A stretch of DNA of 64,000 nt from Sporocytophaga myxococcoides (GCF_000775915.1 NZ_BBLT01000004.1:530331-594330); one strand, 5' to 3'; counted from the stretch's first letter, positions 17,240 through 26,529 are shown. The notes: a model not told the origin generated them from the letters alone. Made by a program: numbers and translations.

Positions 17240-19123
17240 TTAATCCATAATTAAGAGTTCCCAATTTTCAGTTTCTTTTATTTTCAACGTTTTCCTTTTT
17301 TCTTCCTGCCTTTGCTGTACTCTTTTTCTGAATTCCCAGCAGGTATTTTTACCGATCTCCAGCTTCAAGCTTAACTCATCTAAAGTATACTTCCCTGTTT
17401 TCAGGTTCGTGCAGTAAAGCAAATAAAAAGCTTTATTCAAAGGAATTTTAATTCCGTGAAAAAGAGTATTAGAAGTAGGTGATTCGATATAATTACACTT
17501 TGTGCATTTCCTTGAAAAGTTTTTCTCAGAAAACTTAGTATTCCTACACTTCCTGCAGGAATAACCTTCTGCCCACTTTAACTCTTCAAGGTATCTGAGG
17601 CATGCACTCTGATCCGGGAACGTTGTTAAAAACTCTTCAATAGAAATCTCTTCTGAAACTATTCTTGCCTTGCGCTCCTCTTTTACCTTTGTCTTTAGTT
17701 TCCAGTTATCCAGATCAAGCTTAATGTTCATGTCTGCAAGTTTTTTAGAATATAACTCCAGCTTATCATGAGCTAATGCCAGTTCATCTGTTTTCTGCTG
17801 AAGCGCTTTAGTCCTTTCCTGTACTTTCATGTCCAACTCCCGATTAACCTTATCTGCAAGCTGATTCTTCTCTTTCAGTTCAAGAACCAGCTGACCTTTA
17901 AGATCATTATTTTCATTCAAATGAATCATGATTTGTTTATCCGCCTCTGCCTTTTCTTTCCTTATCATTTTCAATCTGTCTCCAAGTGCAAAAGATAGAA
18001 TCATGGCTTCTGCAAGAATACCATAGTTAAAAACATATACACTGAAAATATCTGGTTCCAGGATTTTATTTAGTCGCAGCTGAAGAATAATCAGAGAGAT
18101 AAAGACTACAGTATATCCAAGTATGAAGAATCTGGCCGCTTTATACCCTTTTATATAGATATATATGGAAATTATATAGATCAAAACAAACGGTACTATA
18201 TACAACTCTGGCAAGGAAAATTTGGAATTTCTGACAGCCTCAATACCAACATATCCGGTATACAAAAGAGTAAGAAACAATAAAGCTTTATCAGCCTGAG
18301 GAAAGTTTATTTTTAAATTAAGAAATGCTCTTGCATAGAATACAGAACTTATAAGAAATACCAAAGGAGCAATATAATAGTAGAGATAAAGGCTTTCAGA
18401 TGAAAAGCCTTTCCAGAAAACTTCTACACCCAAGCCATCTTCTGTAAGCGACAGAAAAATGCAGGCTGTTACATAAACCGAATAAAAAATATAAACCCGT
18501 TCTTTGTTGGTAAGATATAGAAGCAGGTTATAAATCAGCATCAGCAGAAGACAACCATAATAGATGCCAAGAAAGAAATACTCATACAATGCATAAGCTG
18601 TGAAGTAATGCTGAGACCTTATTTTAAACTCAAGTCCAGTGTCATTAGGTGAATAAATTCTGGCATAAACAGTGTATTTATGAAGAGCAGAAGGCAGGTC
18701 AAATACGTAATTTTTATGAGGATAACTCTTAGCATTCTGATGAAGCAGTCCGGAAGTATATTGCCTTATCACTCCATTCTCGTCCGGGATCCAGACATCC
18801 AATAACTTAATATTCGGAGTCAGACTTTCCAGCACCCATTTTTTATCTTTTGAGGCATTATTTTTAACATTAAACCTGATCCAATAAACGGAAGAGGGGT
18901 TAAAATTTCTTAAAACTCCGCTTTCTGATTTAGAAAAAGTTCCTTTTGATGCTATTTCCAGAAATGATTTTTTGCCTGAAAAATCTTCCATCCACTCACC
19001 TTCTCTTCCCTGAATGATTAAATCTTCGGTCTGATCTGTAAGATTTATTTCAGCATAAATTTTTCCGATTGGCAAAATCAGACCTGCCAGAAGAATTAGA
19101 AACCCCAAAAATTGATTGTTCAT
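17240..19123 (-). CDS. 7TMR-DISM receptor fused to an IS1595-type zinc ribbon/HTH
   Basis: 627 residues. After a signal peptide (residues 1-24) comes a 7TMR-DISMED2 extracellular domain (about 35-165; VYWIRFNVKNNASKDKKWVL). Seven membrane segments follow (about 180-385; YYGCLLLMLIYNLLLYLTNK) and then a coiled coil (about 390-500). The C-terminus is unexpected. EEFLTTFPDQSACLRYLEEL leads to a zinc ribbon with Cys523, Cys526, Cys540 and Cys543, then NTLFHGIKIPLNKAFYLLY and a helix-turn-helix-like YTLDELSLKLEIGKNTCWEF. That order matches the N-terminal zinc-ribbon part of IS1595-family transposases, without the DDE nuclease. Usual DISM outputs are kinases, cyclases or LytTR. A membrane-tethered DNA-binding protein is the inferred role. 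Confidence 0.85.
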   Translation of the reverse strand: MNNQFLGFLILLAGLILPIGKIYAEINLTDQTEDLIIQGREGEWMEDFSGKKSFLEIASKGTFSKSESGVLRNFNPSSVYWIRFNVKNNASKDKKWVLESLTPNIKLLDVWIPDENGVIRQYTSGLLHQNAKSYPHKNYVFDLPSALHKYTVYARIYSPNDTGLEFKIRSQHYFTAYALYEYFFLGIYYGCLLLMLIYNLLLYLTNKERVYIFYSVYVTACIFLSLTEDGLGVEVFWKGFSSESLYLYYYIAPLVFLISSVFYARAFLNLKINFPQADKALLFLTLLYTGYVGIEAVRNSKFSLPELYIVPFVLIYIISIYIYIKGYKAARFFILGYTVVFISLIILQLRLNKILEPDIFSVYVFNYGILAEAMILSFALGDRLKMIRKEKAEADKQIMIHLNENNDLKGQLVLELKEKNQLADKVNRELDMKVQERTKALQQKTDELALAHDKLELYSKKLADMNIKLDLDNWKLKTKVKEERKARIVSEEISIEEFLTTFPDQSACLRYLEELKWAEGYSCRKCRNTKFSEKNFSRKCTKCNYIESPTSNTLFHGIKIPLNKAFYLLYCTNLKTGKYTLDELSLKLEIGKNTCWEFRKRVQQRQEEKRKTLKIKETENWELLIMD

Positions 19124-19350
19124 AAATAGCTTTTTTCAAAGATCGTTATCCCGGGATGAGTTTCCATCATCATTTAAATATAAAATACTGAATAACAGAC
19201 ATCAACCCTAGGTAACAAATCATAATTTTATCCTTCATTAACGAAGATTACCTGGCCCAAAAATATAATTTTTCATAAAAAATCTTATTTATTTCTTATT
19301 TCTCTTCCTATTCTTTGCTATCGATTACATGGTAAAAAATAAATTATCCT

Positions 19351-21633
19351 ATGAAAAGATTATTTAAAAAGGTACCTAAAGCAGGTAAACTAATCATTAT
19401 GGCTTTAGCTTTTAATTATCAGAATGTCCAGGCTCAAAATCAGGATCAAAAGATTGACAGACTGATGTCTCAAATGTCTCTTGAAGAAAAAGTAGGACAA
19501 ATGACCCAAATAGATCTGAATCTGCTTGCTGTCAATGGGTATCAGAATACAGACGGAAGCCTTGATAAAGAAAAACTTAAAAAAGCTATTCTCGAATACA
19601 AAGTAGGTTCAGTACTTAACCCTGTCGGCAGAGCTTATTCTGTAGAAACCTGGCACAAGATAATTACGGAAATTCAAGACCTTGCTGTAAAAAAGACCCC
19701 AAACAAAATTCCGGTTATATATGGAATAGATGCGGTTCATGGAACAACTTTCACACTTAATTCAACTCTATTCCCTCATAATCTTGGACTTGCAGCTACC
19801 AGAAACGATGAGCTTGCCAGATTGAGTGGAAATATAACAGCAAGAGAGGTAAGAGCTTCCGGGATTAGATGGAATTTCTCTCCGGTATTAGATGCAGGCA
19901 GACAACCATTATGGTCAAGGTTTGCAGAAACCTGGGGAGAAGACACATACCTAACCAAACAAATGGGTGTGGCCACCATTCAAGGTATGGAAGGTGACGG
20001 ACTTAAAAACCCAACTGCTGTGGCATCCTGTATGAAGCACTTCATCGGATATTCAGCTCCGAGAACAGGTAAAGACAGAACTCCGGCTCATATTCCTGAT
20101 ATTATCCTCAGAGAGTACTATCTGCCACAATTTAAAGCTGCTATTGAAGCAGGGTCCTCTACTGTAATGATTAACTCTGCAGAAATCAATGGTATACCAA
20201 CTCATGCCAACGAATACCTTCTTAAAGAAGTCCTGAGAAAAGAGCTTGGTTTTAAAGGATTGGTAGTAACGGACTGGGAAGACATTATAAGATTGCACAA
20301 CAGACATATGATTGCATCAACACCTAAGGAAGCGGTAAAAATAGCAATTAATGCAGGTATAGATATGAGCATGGTACCCAATGATTACAGCTTCTTCACC
20401 TATCTAACCGAGCTAGTAAAAGAAGGTCAGGTAAGCATGGCAACAATTGATGCATCTGTAAGAAGAATATTAAAGCTTAAATATGATCTGGGATTATTTG
20501 ATAATCCATACCCTGAAAAATCTGCGGCATCATTATTCAACCTTCCTGAATATGGAGTGGCTGCATTACAGGCTTCAAGAGAGTCTATCACACTCTTAAA
20601 AAATGAAAACCTGGGAGCGAGCCCGGTATTACCTTTAAAGAAAAATGCTAAGATACTTCTTGCAGGTCCTGGAGCAGATAACCTTCCTAGCCTTCACGGT
20701 TGCTGGTCTTATTCATGGCAAGGGAATAATAGCAAATATTATCCTTCTACAACCAAGACAATTCTTCAGGCAATTCAAGAAAAAACAGGTAAAAGCAATG
20801 TTACCTTTTACGGATCAAAAGAATATAATAACGAAGTCAATTTTGCAACGGAGTCCATTTTTAAAAATGCATCTGCTTTTGACTTCATTGTTCTTTGTCT
20901 TGGAGAAGATGCATATGCCGAACAGCCGGGAGCTATTGATGATTTAGACCTACCTGTAAATCAATTGAAACTTGCCAAAGCAGCAATAAACACAGGAAAG
21001 CCGGTGATTCTGGTCATGACTCAGGGAAGGCCTCGAGTAATCAATTCGATTGTACCAGGTATGAAGGGCATAATACAGGCTTACTGGCCAGGTACTAAGG
21101 GCGCTGATGCTATAGCAGATGTTTTATTCGGAGATTACAACCCAGATGGAAGATTGCCGTTCTCTTATCCTGCAGCCACAGGGGACCTAGTTTTGTATGA
21201 TCATAAGTTTACCGAAAAAATCCAGGAAACTGCACAAGGCTTTGAATATAACGGATACAAACCTCAGTGGCCTTTCGGTTTCGGTCTTAGCTATTCGACT
21301 TTTGAATACAGCCCTATTAAAGTTAGCCAAAAAGATTTTTCAGGAAATGAAACAATAAAAGTTTCTGTTGAAGTAAAAAACACTGGACAGTTGGATGGGA
21401 AACACAGTGTAGAATTGTATTCAAAAGATTTGTTTGCCAGTGTCACACCTGACAGTAAGCGCCTTAGAAAATATAAAAAAGTTGCAATCAAGGCGGGAGA
21501 AACTGTAACAGTAGAATTTGAACTGAATAAGAGTGATCTGGAATTTGTAAGCCAAAAGCTCGAGACTGTAACTGAGCCTGGTGAATTTGAGCTAATGATT
21601 GAAAATCAAAAGGTGATCATTTCATATAAATAG
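19351..21633 (+). CDS. bglX: Glycoside hydrolase family 3 beta-glucosidase (BglX-like)
   Basis: 760 residues, close to the usual BglX length. A signal peptide (KLIIMALAFNYQNVQAQ) precedes the GH3 N-terminal barrel (MSLEEKVGQMTQIDLN, VIYGIDAVHGTT, CMKHFIGYSAP). The catalytic nucleophile Asp308 lies in GLVVTDWEDI. The second alpha/beta domain (ESITLLKNE, ILLAGPGADNLPSLHGCWSY) and a C-terminal fibronectin-III-like domain (FGFGLSYSTFEYSPI) complete the family order. Such periplasmic enzymes release glucose from cello-oligosaccharides and other beta-glucosides, which suits a cellulose- or glucan-degrading life style. The gene is monocistronic, diverging from the DISM receptor gene 227 bp away. Confidence 0.94.
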   Translation: MKRLFKKVPKAGKLIIMALAFNYQNVQAQNQDQKIDRLMSQMSLEEKVGQMTQIDLNLLAVNGYQNTDGSLDKEKLKKAILEYKVGSVLNPVGRAYSVETWHKIITEIQDLAVKKTPNKIPVIYGIDAVHGTTFTLNSTLFPHNLGLAATRNDELARLSGNITAREVRASGIRWNFSPVLDAGRQPLWSRFAETWGEDTYLTKQMGVATIQGMEGDGLKNPTAVASCMKHFIGYSAPRTGKDRTPAHIPDIILREYYLPQFKAAIEAGSSTVMINSAEINGIPTHANEYLLKEVLRKELGFKGLVVTDWEDIIRLHNRHMIASTPKEAVKIAINAGIDMSMVPNDYSFFTYLTELVKEGQVSMATIDASVRRILKLKYDLGLFDNPYPEKSAASLFNLPEYGVAALQASRESITLLKNENLGASPVLPLKKNAKILLAGPGADNLPSLHGCWSYSWQGNNSKYYPSTTKTILQAIQEKTGKSNVTFYGSKEYNNEVNFATESIFKNASAFDFIVLCLGEDAYAEQPGAIDDLDLPVNQLKLAKAAINTGKPVILVMTQGRPRVINSIVPGMKGIIQAYWPGTKGADAIADVLFGDYNPDGRLPFSYPAATGDLVLYDHKFTEKIQETAQGFEYNGYKPQWPFGFGLSYSTFEYSPIKVSQKDFSGNETIKVSVEVKNTGQLDGKHSVELYSKDLFASVTPDSKRLRKYKKVAIKAGETVTVEFELNKSDLEFVSQKLETVTEPGEFELMIENQKVIISYK

Positions 21634-21801
21634 CCTGATCAAGCTCACTTAATCCTGTTCGTCTTTACATTTTAAGGTTTGGTATATTCTTTGTCAATGA
21701 AGGAAGAAACAGGCATTAATTTGGTGTTAAATGTTTAGTAGATATAAATAAGTAAACCGGAACGGATTAAAATTTTAGAATAAACTAAACCTTTAAATGT
21801 T

Positions 21802-22203
21802 ATGATGACCACTAAATTAAAAGTAATCTTCAGTGCACTTATGATGAGTGCAGTAATGTTTGTTTCACAAGCAAATGCTCAGGCTGACTGCCCTAAACAT
21901 CCACATAAAGGAAAAGGAGAAGGATTTAGTCCAAAGAAACAAACTGAATGGATGAAAACTGAATTATCTTTGTCAGACGACCAGACAGCCAAAGTTGAAA
22001 CCATCAATCAGAAATATTCTGACAAGAGAAAATCAATGCATGAAGAACATCGTAAACAAATGAAGGCATTGAAAGATGAACAGGATAAAGAATTTAAAAG
22101 TGTACTGAACAAGGACCAGTATACTAAACTCGAAGCTAAAAAAGCAGAGATGAAAGAAAAAAGAAAGCAAGCTCATAAAGAGCGTAAAGGTACCAACAAA
22201 TAG
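21802..22203 (+). CDS. Spy/CpxP-like (LTxxQ) periplasmic protein
   Basis: 133 residues with a signal peptide (FSALMMSAVMFVSQANAQA). The mature protein is a Lys/Glu-rich helical chain with WMKTELSLSDDQTAKVETIN, then KQMKALKDEQDKEF and LNKDQYTKLEAKKAEMK, the two LTxxQ-type helices found in Spy/CpxP relatives. Such proteins act as envelope chaperones or metal-responsive factors in Gram-negative bacteria. The exact role here is not visible. It is followed by a strong terminator, and no kinase gene is adjacent on this strand. Confidence 0.8.
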   Translation: MMTTKLKVIFSALMMSAVMFVSQANAQADCPKHPHKGKGEGFSPKKQTEWMKTELSLSDDQTAKVETINQKYSDKRKSMHEEHRKQMKALKDEQDKEFKSVLNKDQYTKLEAKKAEMKEKRKQAHKERKGTNK

Positions 22204-22249
22204 TTTGAATTTTTGACGAAGTACAAGGTTTGTTGTGTTTAAGTGTGAT

Positions 22250-22280
22250 GCCCCGCAAGCGAAAGCTGCGGGGCTTTTTT
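22250..22280 (+). terminator. Strong terminator with GAAA tetraloop
   Basis: GCCCCGC (22250-22256) pairs with GCGGGGC (22268-22274); an inner AGC/GCT helix closes a GAAA tetraloop, leaving one bulged A. A run of six T follows. It ends the Spy-like gene, 47 bases after its stop. Confidence 0.9.
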
Positions 22281-22294
22281 AATATGTAGATTTA

Positions 22295-22609
22295 CTATTC
22301 ACCCTTCAACTTAAACATCATTCCACTCAAATGACTTCCTATTTTTATCTGGCATGCAAGTCTGCTTGCTGAAGAAGCATCAGGTAAAGTATCAAGCATA
22401 TCCAGCTCTGCATCGGAAGGGCCTCCTAATTTCTCCAAACCTCTTTGAACCTCGACATGGCATGTTGCACAAAGAGCCATTCCTCCGCAAGTTGCCAATA
22501 CCGGATAGTCTGAAGCTTTTAAGACTTCCATCAAACTAAGATTGATATCTTCCGGGATCTCTACTTCCTGTATATTCCCTTGTCTGTCTTCTATTTCAAA
22601 TTTTATCAT
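22295..22609 (-). CDS. 2Fe-2S ferredoxin (adrenodoxin type)
   Basis: 104 residues with the four cluster ligands in order C41-x5-C47-x2-C50 ... C86 (ATCGGMALCATCHVEV and SRLACQIKI), the spacing of adrenodoxin/bacterial Fdx-like ferredoxins. It starts 12 bases after the stop of the ferredoxin reductase gene, so the two are cotranscribed and very likely electron-transfer partners. The electron acceptor is not encoded nearby. A heme oxygenase at 58.8 kb needs reduced ferredoxin in general, but a link is speculative. Confidence 0.93.
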   Translation of the reverse strand: MIKFEIEDRQGNIQEVEIPEDINLSLMEVLKASDYPVLATCGGMALCATCHVEVQRGLEKLGGPSDAELDMLDTLPDASSASRLACQIKIGSHLSGMMFKLKGE

Positions 22610-22620
22610 AAGAGTAAAAA

Positions 22621-23625
22621 TTAAAATGCATTGACACCATTTACTGTTGTATACTTAAAGCTGAGCTTTTGATCAGGATAAACGTATTTGAAAGCACTCT
22701 GTGCCATCAATGCCGCTTCATGAAATCCGCACAAAATAAGCTTCAGCTTTCCCGGATAGGTATTAATATCACCAATTGCGAAAACTCCAGGAACATTTGT
22801 ACTATAATCAAATGTATTCACTTCAATCGCATTTTTATCTATGTTCAATCCCCAGTCCGCAATTGGTCCTAGCTTTGGGCTCAGACCGAATAATGGAATA
22901 AGATAATCTGCTTTAAGTTCTTTCTCCTCCTTCTCTTTGCCGATTACAGTAGCTGACTCAAGGATATTATCGCCCTTCAGCTCCTTAAGATGAGTATTTA
23001 AAAGTAATTTAATCTTACCGGTTTTAGCCATTTCAAAAACCTTCTCTGCGCTGTCTGGTGCACCTCTGAAAGATTCATTTCTATGAACAAGTGTAACCTC
23101 TGAAGCAACATTTGATAAAAAGATTGTCCAGTCTAATGCAGAATCACCACCTCCAGCTATAATGATCTTCTTATCACGAAAGCGCTCCGGATCTTTAACC
23201 ATATAATAAACCCCTTTCCCTTCATACCTTTCAAGATTTTCAATCTCTGGTTTTCTTGGCTCAAAACAACCCAGGCCACCGGCTATTACAACAGCCTTAC
23301 AACTGATGACAGTCTCATCAGAAGTCTTGATTTCGAAAGTTCCATCTTCTCTTTTTGCGAGCGTTTCAACCCTTTCTCCCAAAGTATAAGTAGGCTTAAA
23401 AGGATCAATCTGTTTTTTGAGATTATCCACCAAGTCCTGAGCCAGCACTTCCGGAAAGCCAGGAATATCGTAAATTGGTTTTTTAGGATAAATCTCTGAT
23501 AACTGTCCACCTATCTGCGGAAGAACATCGATAAGGTGGCAGCGCATTTTTAATAAACCCGCTTCAAAAACAGCAAAAAGTCCGACAGGTCCGGCTCCAA
23601 TGATGCATATATCTGTGTGTATCAT
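22621..23625 (-). CDS. Ferredoxin--NADP+ reductase, thioredoxin-reductase-like type
   Basis: 334 residues with the FAD-binding IIGAGPVGLFAVFEAGL near the N-terminus, LIDVLPQIGGQLSEIYPKKP, the NADPH-binding IIAGGGDSALDW, and a C-terminal FAD loop VFAIGDINTYPGKLKLILCG. It lacks the redox-active CxxC of thioredoxin reductase, which, with the length and the PKKPIYDIPGFP segment, marks the YumC-type ferredoxin-NADP reductases. It is the first gene of a two-gene unit with the downstream ferredoxin and should pass electrons from NADPH to it. Confidence 0.93.
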   Translation of the reverse strand: MIHTDICIIGAGPVGLFAVFEAGLLKMRCHLIDVLPQIGGQLSEIYPKKPIYDIPGFPEVLAQDLVDNLKKQIDPFKPTYTLGERVETLAKREDGTFEIKTSDETVISCKAVVIAGGLGCFEPRKPEIENLERYEGKGVYYMVKDPERFRDKKIIIAGGGDSALDWTIFLSNVASEVTLVHRNESFRGAPDSAEKVFEMAKTGKIKLLLNTHLKELKGDNILESATVIGKEKEEKELKADYLIPLFGLSPKLGPIADWGLNIDKNAIEVNTFDYSTNVPGVFAIGDINTYPGKLKLILCGFHEAALMAQSAFKYVYPDQKLSFKYTTVNGVNAF

Positions 23626-23725
23626 GAAAATTTGGGGTTAGGTAAATGAATTCCTTATAAACAAATATGCTCAACAATAATTAGCACAACAACTATTTAG
23701 GTAAAAAAATTTACATCTATCCTAA

Positions 23726-24163
23726 TTAATTGTTTTCCAAATTATTATAAATAGAATTAAGAATTCTTTTAAACTCTTGAAAGTCATTTTCAGAAAGTCC
23801 CTCCCACGCTTTGAGTCTGATTTCCGAAACAGGAGGCATCAATTCCTTTACCAAAGCTAATCCGGTATCAGTTAAATGAACAATAAAAGACCTCCTATCC
23901 TTGGAATGCATTTTACGCTCTGTCAGACCTTTCTCACAAAGAATATCGATTATTCGCGTAAGTGTCGGAGTATCCTTGAAAAGAAGTTCTGCCAGCTCTT
24001 TTTGGTTCAAATCATTATGTTCATATAAATGCCTCAGGACAAGCCACTGATCCACAGTGACATTAAAATTTTTCTCATTAAACTGCTGTTGCGCATATTG
24101 TTTTACTCTACGTGCAGTGCGGTCAAGGAGAAAGGAGTACATATTACAGAGATAGTCTTCCAT
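23726..24163 (-). CDS. MarR family transcriptional regulator
   Basis: 145 residues with the MarR winged-helix pattern: FNVTVDQWLVLRHLYEHNDL, LAELLFKDTPTLTRIIDILC, and the wing LTERKMHSKDRRSFIVHLTD followed by TGLALVKEL. Such proteins bind short palindromes as dimers and often respond to phenolic or oxidative signals. It is 100 bp upstream of, and on the same strand as, the reductase-ferredoxin pair, and 195 bp from the divergent two-component operon. It may control either. No operator could be pointed to with confidence. Confidence 0.92.
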   Translation of the reverse strand: MEDYLCNMYSFLLDRTARRVKQYAQQQFNEKNFNVTVDQWLVLRHLYEHNDLNQKELAELLFKDTPTLTRIIDILCEKGLTERKMHSKDRRSFIVHLTDTGLALVKELMPPVSEIRLKAWEGLSENDFQEFKRILNSIYNNLENN

Positions 24164-24358
24164 TTTGTTAAATTCAAAATACGGATATCAAAATTATTGC
24201 AAAAACCGATTTGGATTACTACAATTCAGGATATTTTTTATAAGTAATTTCTGAAATTTTTCTAAAGGAGTCAGTCTTAAAAACCTAAGCTTGAAAAGAT
24301 CTCAAACTTCCCATTTTGCTCCAGAATCATTCATTACTTTTAAAAAAAAATTTGTATT

Positions 24359-25036
24359 ATGAAAATTCTGGTAATTGAAGATGAAAAAGCACTTGCAGGA
24401 AGCATTACCTCTCAACTTGACAAAGAAGGTTACCTCTGCGAAGCAGCTTTCGATTATCCAAGTGGCCTTGAGAAGATAATGTTATACAACTATGATTGCG
24501 TAGTAGTTGATATAAATCTTCCAGGAGGAGATGGATTCTCGTTGATAGAAAATCTAAAAAAAACTTCTTCTTCTACAGGTATTATAATTATATCTGCAAG
24601 AAACTCTCTTGACGATAAGGTTCGTGGTTTAAATACAGGCTCGGACGATTATCTCGTGAAGCCTTTTCACTTTTCTGAATTAAATGCCCGAATCAAATCT
24701 CTTCTCAGGAGAAGGAATTTTAACGGAAGCAATGAAATAATATTTCATGAAATAAAAGTTGACCTTAACCCCAGAAATGTTTTTGTTAACAATAATGAAG
24801 TTAATCTTTACAGAAAAGAATTTGATCTGCTAATGTATTTTCTTTCGAATAAAAATAATGTACTTACCAAGGCTGCCATTGCTGAGCATTTATGGGGAGA
24901 CAACATAGACTCAGCGGATTCATTGGATATTGTATATTCGCACATTAAAAACCTCAGAAAAAAACTATTGGATAAAGGCAGCAAGGACTATATACAGTCG
25001 GTCTATGGCATTGGTTATAAATTTGGGGAAAAATGA
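24359..25036 (+). CDS. OmpR/PhoB family response regulator
   Basis: 225 residues. The receiver domain has the acidic pair E7/D8, phospho-acceptor Asp51 (VVVDINLPGGDGF) and the conserved Lys in LVKPFHFSEL. The C-terminal winged helix (NEVNLYRKEFDLLMYFL, then YSHIKNLRKKLLDKG and SVYGIGYKF) is of the OmpR type. Its stop overlaps the start of the sensor kinase in ATGA, so the pair is translationally coupled. The kinase operon converges with a TolC/RND/adaptor efflux operon. Control of that operon is likely by analogy with CusRS/CzcRS systems but is not shown here. Confidence 0.94.
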   Translation: MKILVIEDEKALAGSITSQLDKEGYLCEAAFDYPSGLEKIMLYNYDCVVVDINLPGGDGFSLIENLKKTSSSTGIIIISARNSLDDKVRGLNTGSDDYLVKPFHFSELNARIKSLLRRRNFNGSNEIIFHEIKVDLNPRNVFVNNNEVNLYRKEFDLLMYFLSNKNNVLTKAAIAEHLWGDNIDSADSLDIVYSHIKNLRKKLLDKGSKDYIQSVYGIGYKFGEK

Positions 25037-26301
25037 AGCTTCTTACCAAGACAACAATCTATTATATATTAATTTCATTAATCACCTATATCCTCATTGC
25101 TGGTGCATTTTACATTGTTGTAAAACACCTGATCTATAAAGAAGTTGAGGAAAGACTGAGAGCTGAGCAACATGATTTTGAAGCCTTTGTAAAAAGACAT
25201 GGGGACTGGGATGAAAGCTCATATTTTGTGGAAAACAAAATTGAGATTCAAAAACTTTCAAAATCTGATACTACTCAATTTGAAGACTCTTTCAAAGACA
25301 CCATTTTTTACAATAAATATACGAAAGAAGATGTTCCATATCGGGAACTCACTTTTTACAATAAATTCAAAAACGACTGGTATAAAATAAGCATTCGGAA
25401 GTCTTTGATCGAAACCACTGAGCTTATCAGATATATCACCCTCACTATGTTATTCCTTTTAAATATAGGACTTTCCAGCATGTTTATATTTTTCAGAAAA
25501 ATGTCAAAAAACATCTGGAGGCCTTTTTACAATACGCTCGACAAAGCTAAAAAATTTGATATCAAAGATGATAAAGATATACAAGTCTCAGTTACTCAAA
25601 TCTATGAATTTAATGAGCTGAACGACGTAATTAAAAAAATGACAGGAAAAATGCGTAAAGATTATCTGAGCCTAAAAGAGTATACTGAAAATGCTTCTCA
25701 TGAAATACAGACTCCTTTGGCCATAATAAATAGCAAAGTCGAAAACCTGATCCAGTGCGAAAACCTCAATAATAAACAAATATTATGGCTTGATGAAATT
25801 CAGAATGCGTGTTTGAAAATCTCCAGGATGCATAAAGCACTACTTCTTCTTTCAAAGATAGACAATGGACAATACAATGCTTCAGAGCTTATAGACTTTA
25901 ATAATATTATCTGCGATAAGCTGGAAGAATTCGAAGCTTTATATATTCACAGAAATATCAGCATAAGCCTTATCACCAAAGGAATTTTTAAATTAAATAT
26001 ACATCAGGATCTGGCCGAAATTTTATTAACCAATATCATTAAAAACGCCATTATTCACAATGTATCTAATGGATCTGTAAACGTTGAAATTAAAAATACA
26101 TCTATTGAGATTTGCAATACCGGTCATCCACTCATTACTGTTCCGGAGAAACTATTTGAAAGGTTTAAGAAAGATAAGAACACTGATTCTCTCGGGCTTG
26201 GCCTTTCTATTGTAAAGAAAATTGCAGACCATTCAGGATTAAAAGTGGAGTACAGATATGGGAATTCGTTACATAAGATGATACTATCAAAATTAAGTTA
26301 A
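25033..26301 (+). CDS. Sensor histidine kinase
   Basis: 422 residues: membrane segment about 12-34 (ILISLITYILIAGAFYIVVK), a periplasmic sensor region of about 100 residues, a second segment near 134-155 (LTMLFLLNIGLSSMFIFF), then a HisKA domain with phosphorylated His223 in NASHEIQTPLAIINSKVENL and an HATPase domain (IIKNAIIHN, LGLGLSIVKKIADHSG). It is coupled to the upstream response regulator. The last sense codons run into a nine-unit heptamer array that includes the stop codon, so the array may have formed or altered the C-terminus. The ligand is unknown. Confidence 0.93.
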   Translation: MKLLTKTTIYYILISLITYILIAGAFYIVVKHLIYKEVEERLRAEQHDFEAFVKRHGDWDESSYFVENKIEIQKLSKSDTTQFEDSFKDTIFYNKYTKEDVPYRELTFYNKFKNDWYKISIRKSLIETTELIRYITLTMLFLLNIGLSSMFIFFRKMSKNIWRPFYNTLDKAKKFDIKDDKDIQVSVTQIYEFNELNDVIKKMTGKMRKDYLSLKEYTENASHEIQTPLAIINSKVENLIQCENLNNKQILWLDEIQNACLKISRMHKALLLLSKIDNGQYNASELIDFNNIICDKLEEFEALYIHRNISISLITKGIFKLNIHQDLAEILLTNIIKNAIIHNVSNGSVNVEIKNTSIEICNTGHPLITVPEKLFERFKKDKNTDSLGLGLSIVKKIADHSGLKVEYRYGNSLHKMILSKLS

Positions 26302-26359
26302 AAGTTGAAAGTTAAAAGTTGAAAGTTGAAAGTTAAAAGTCGAAAGTCGAAAGTCGAAA
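26297..26359 (+). repeat. Nine tandem heptamers (GTYRAAA) at the end of the histidine kinase gene
   Basis: Nine consecutive 7-base units without gaps: GTTAAAA, GTTGAAA, GTTAAAA, GTTGAAA, GTTGAAA, GTTAAAA and three GTCGAAA. The kinase stop codon TAA (26299-26301) is part of the first unit. A related array on the opposite strand follows the convergent gene. Confidence 0.85.
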
Positions 26360-26425
26360 ATGAAATGAGAGTATATGAACCAAGGGTATTATCATTATTA
26401 TATCCTTCAACTGAGTTAAATTAAA

Positions 26426-26467
26426 AAGAAGGCTATTACTTACTAATTTAGCCTTCTTGATTTTTTC
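26426..26467 (+). terminator. Terminator of the two-component operon
   Basis: AAGAAGGCTA (26426-26435) pairs with TAGCCTTCTT (26449-26458) around a 13-base loop, followed by GATTTTTTC. The A-run on the left would also allow use from the other side. Confidence 0.8.
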
Positions 26468-26494
26468 TTTCAAACGATATATGCTAATGTTTTT

Positions 26495-26529
26495 TTTTAA
26501 CTTTCGGCTTTCAACTTTTATCTTTCAAC
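26495..26529 (-). repeat. Five tandem heptamers downstream of the efflux adaptor gene
   Basis: Read on the minus strand: GTTGAAA, GATAAAA, GTTGAAA, GCCGAAA, GTTAAAA, starting 10 bases after the stop of the adaptor gene. It mirrors the array at 26297-26359, so the two convergent genes each end in the same repeat family. Confidence 0.75.

Noticed and set aside
17240..17700. The transposase-like zinc ribbon was first considered as a sign of an inserted IS1595 element.
   Set aside because: It is in frame with the receptor, there is no DDE domain, and no terminal inverted repeats or target duplications were seen, so it is a fused domain and not a mobile element.
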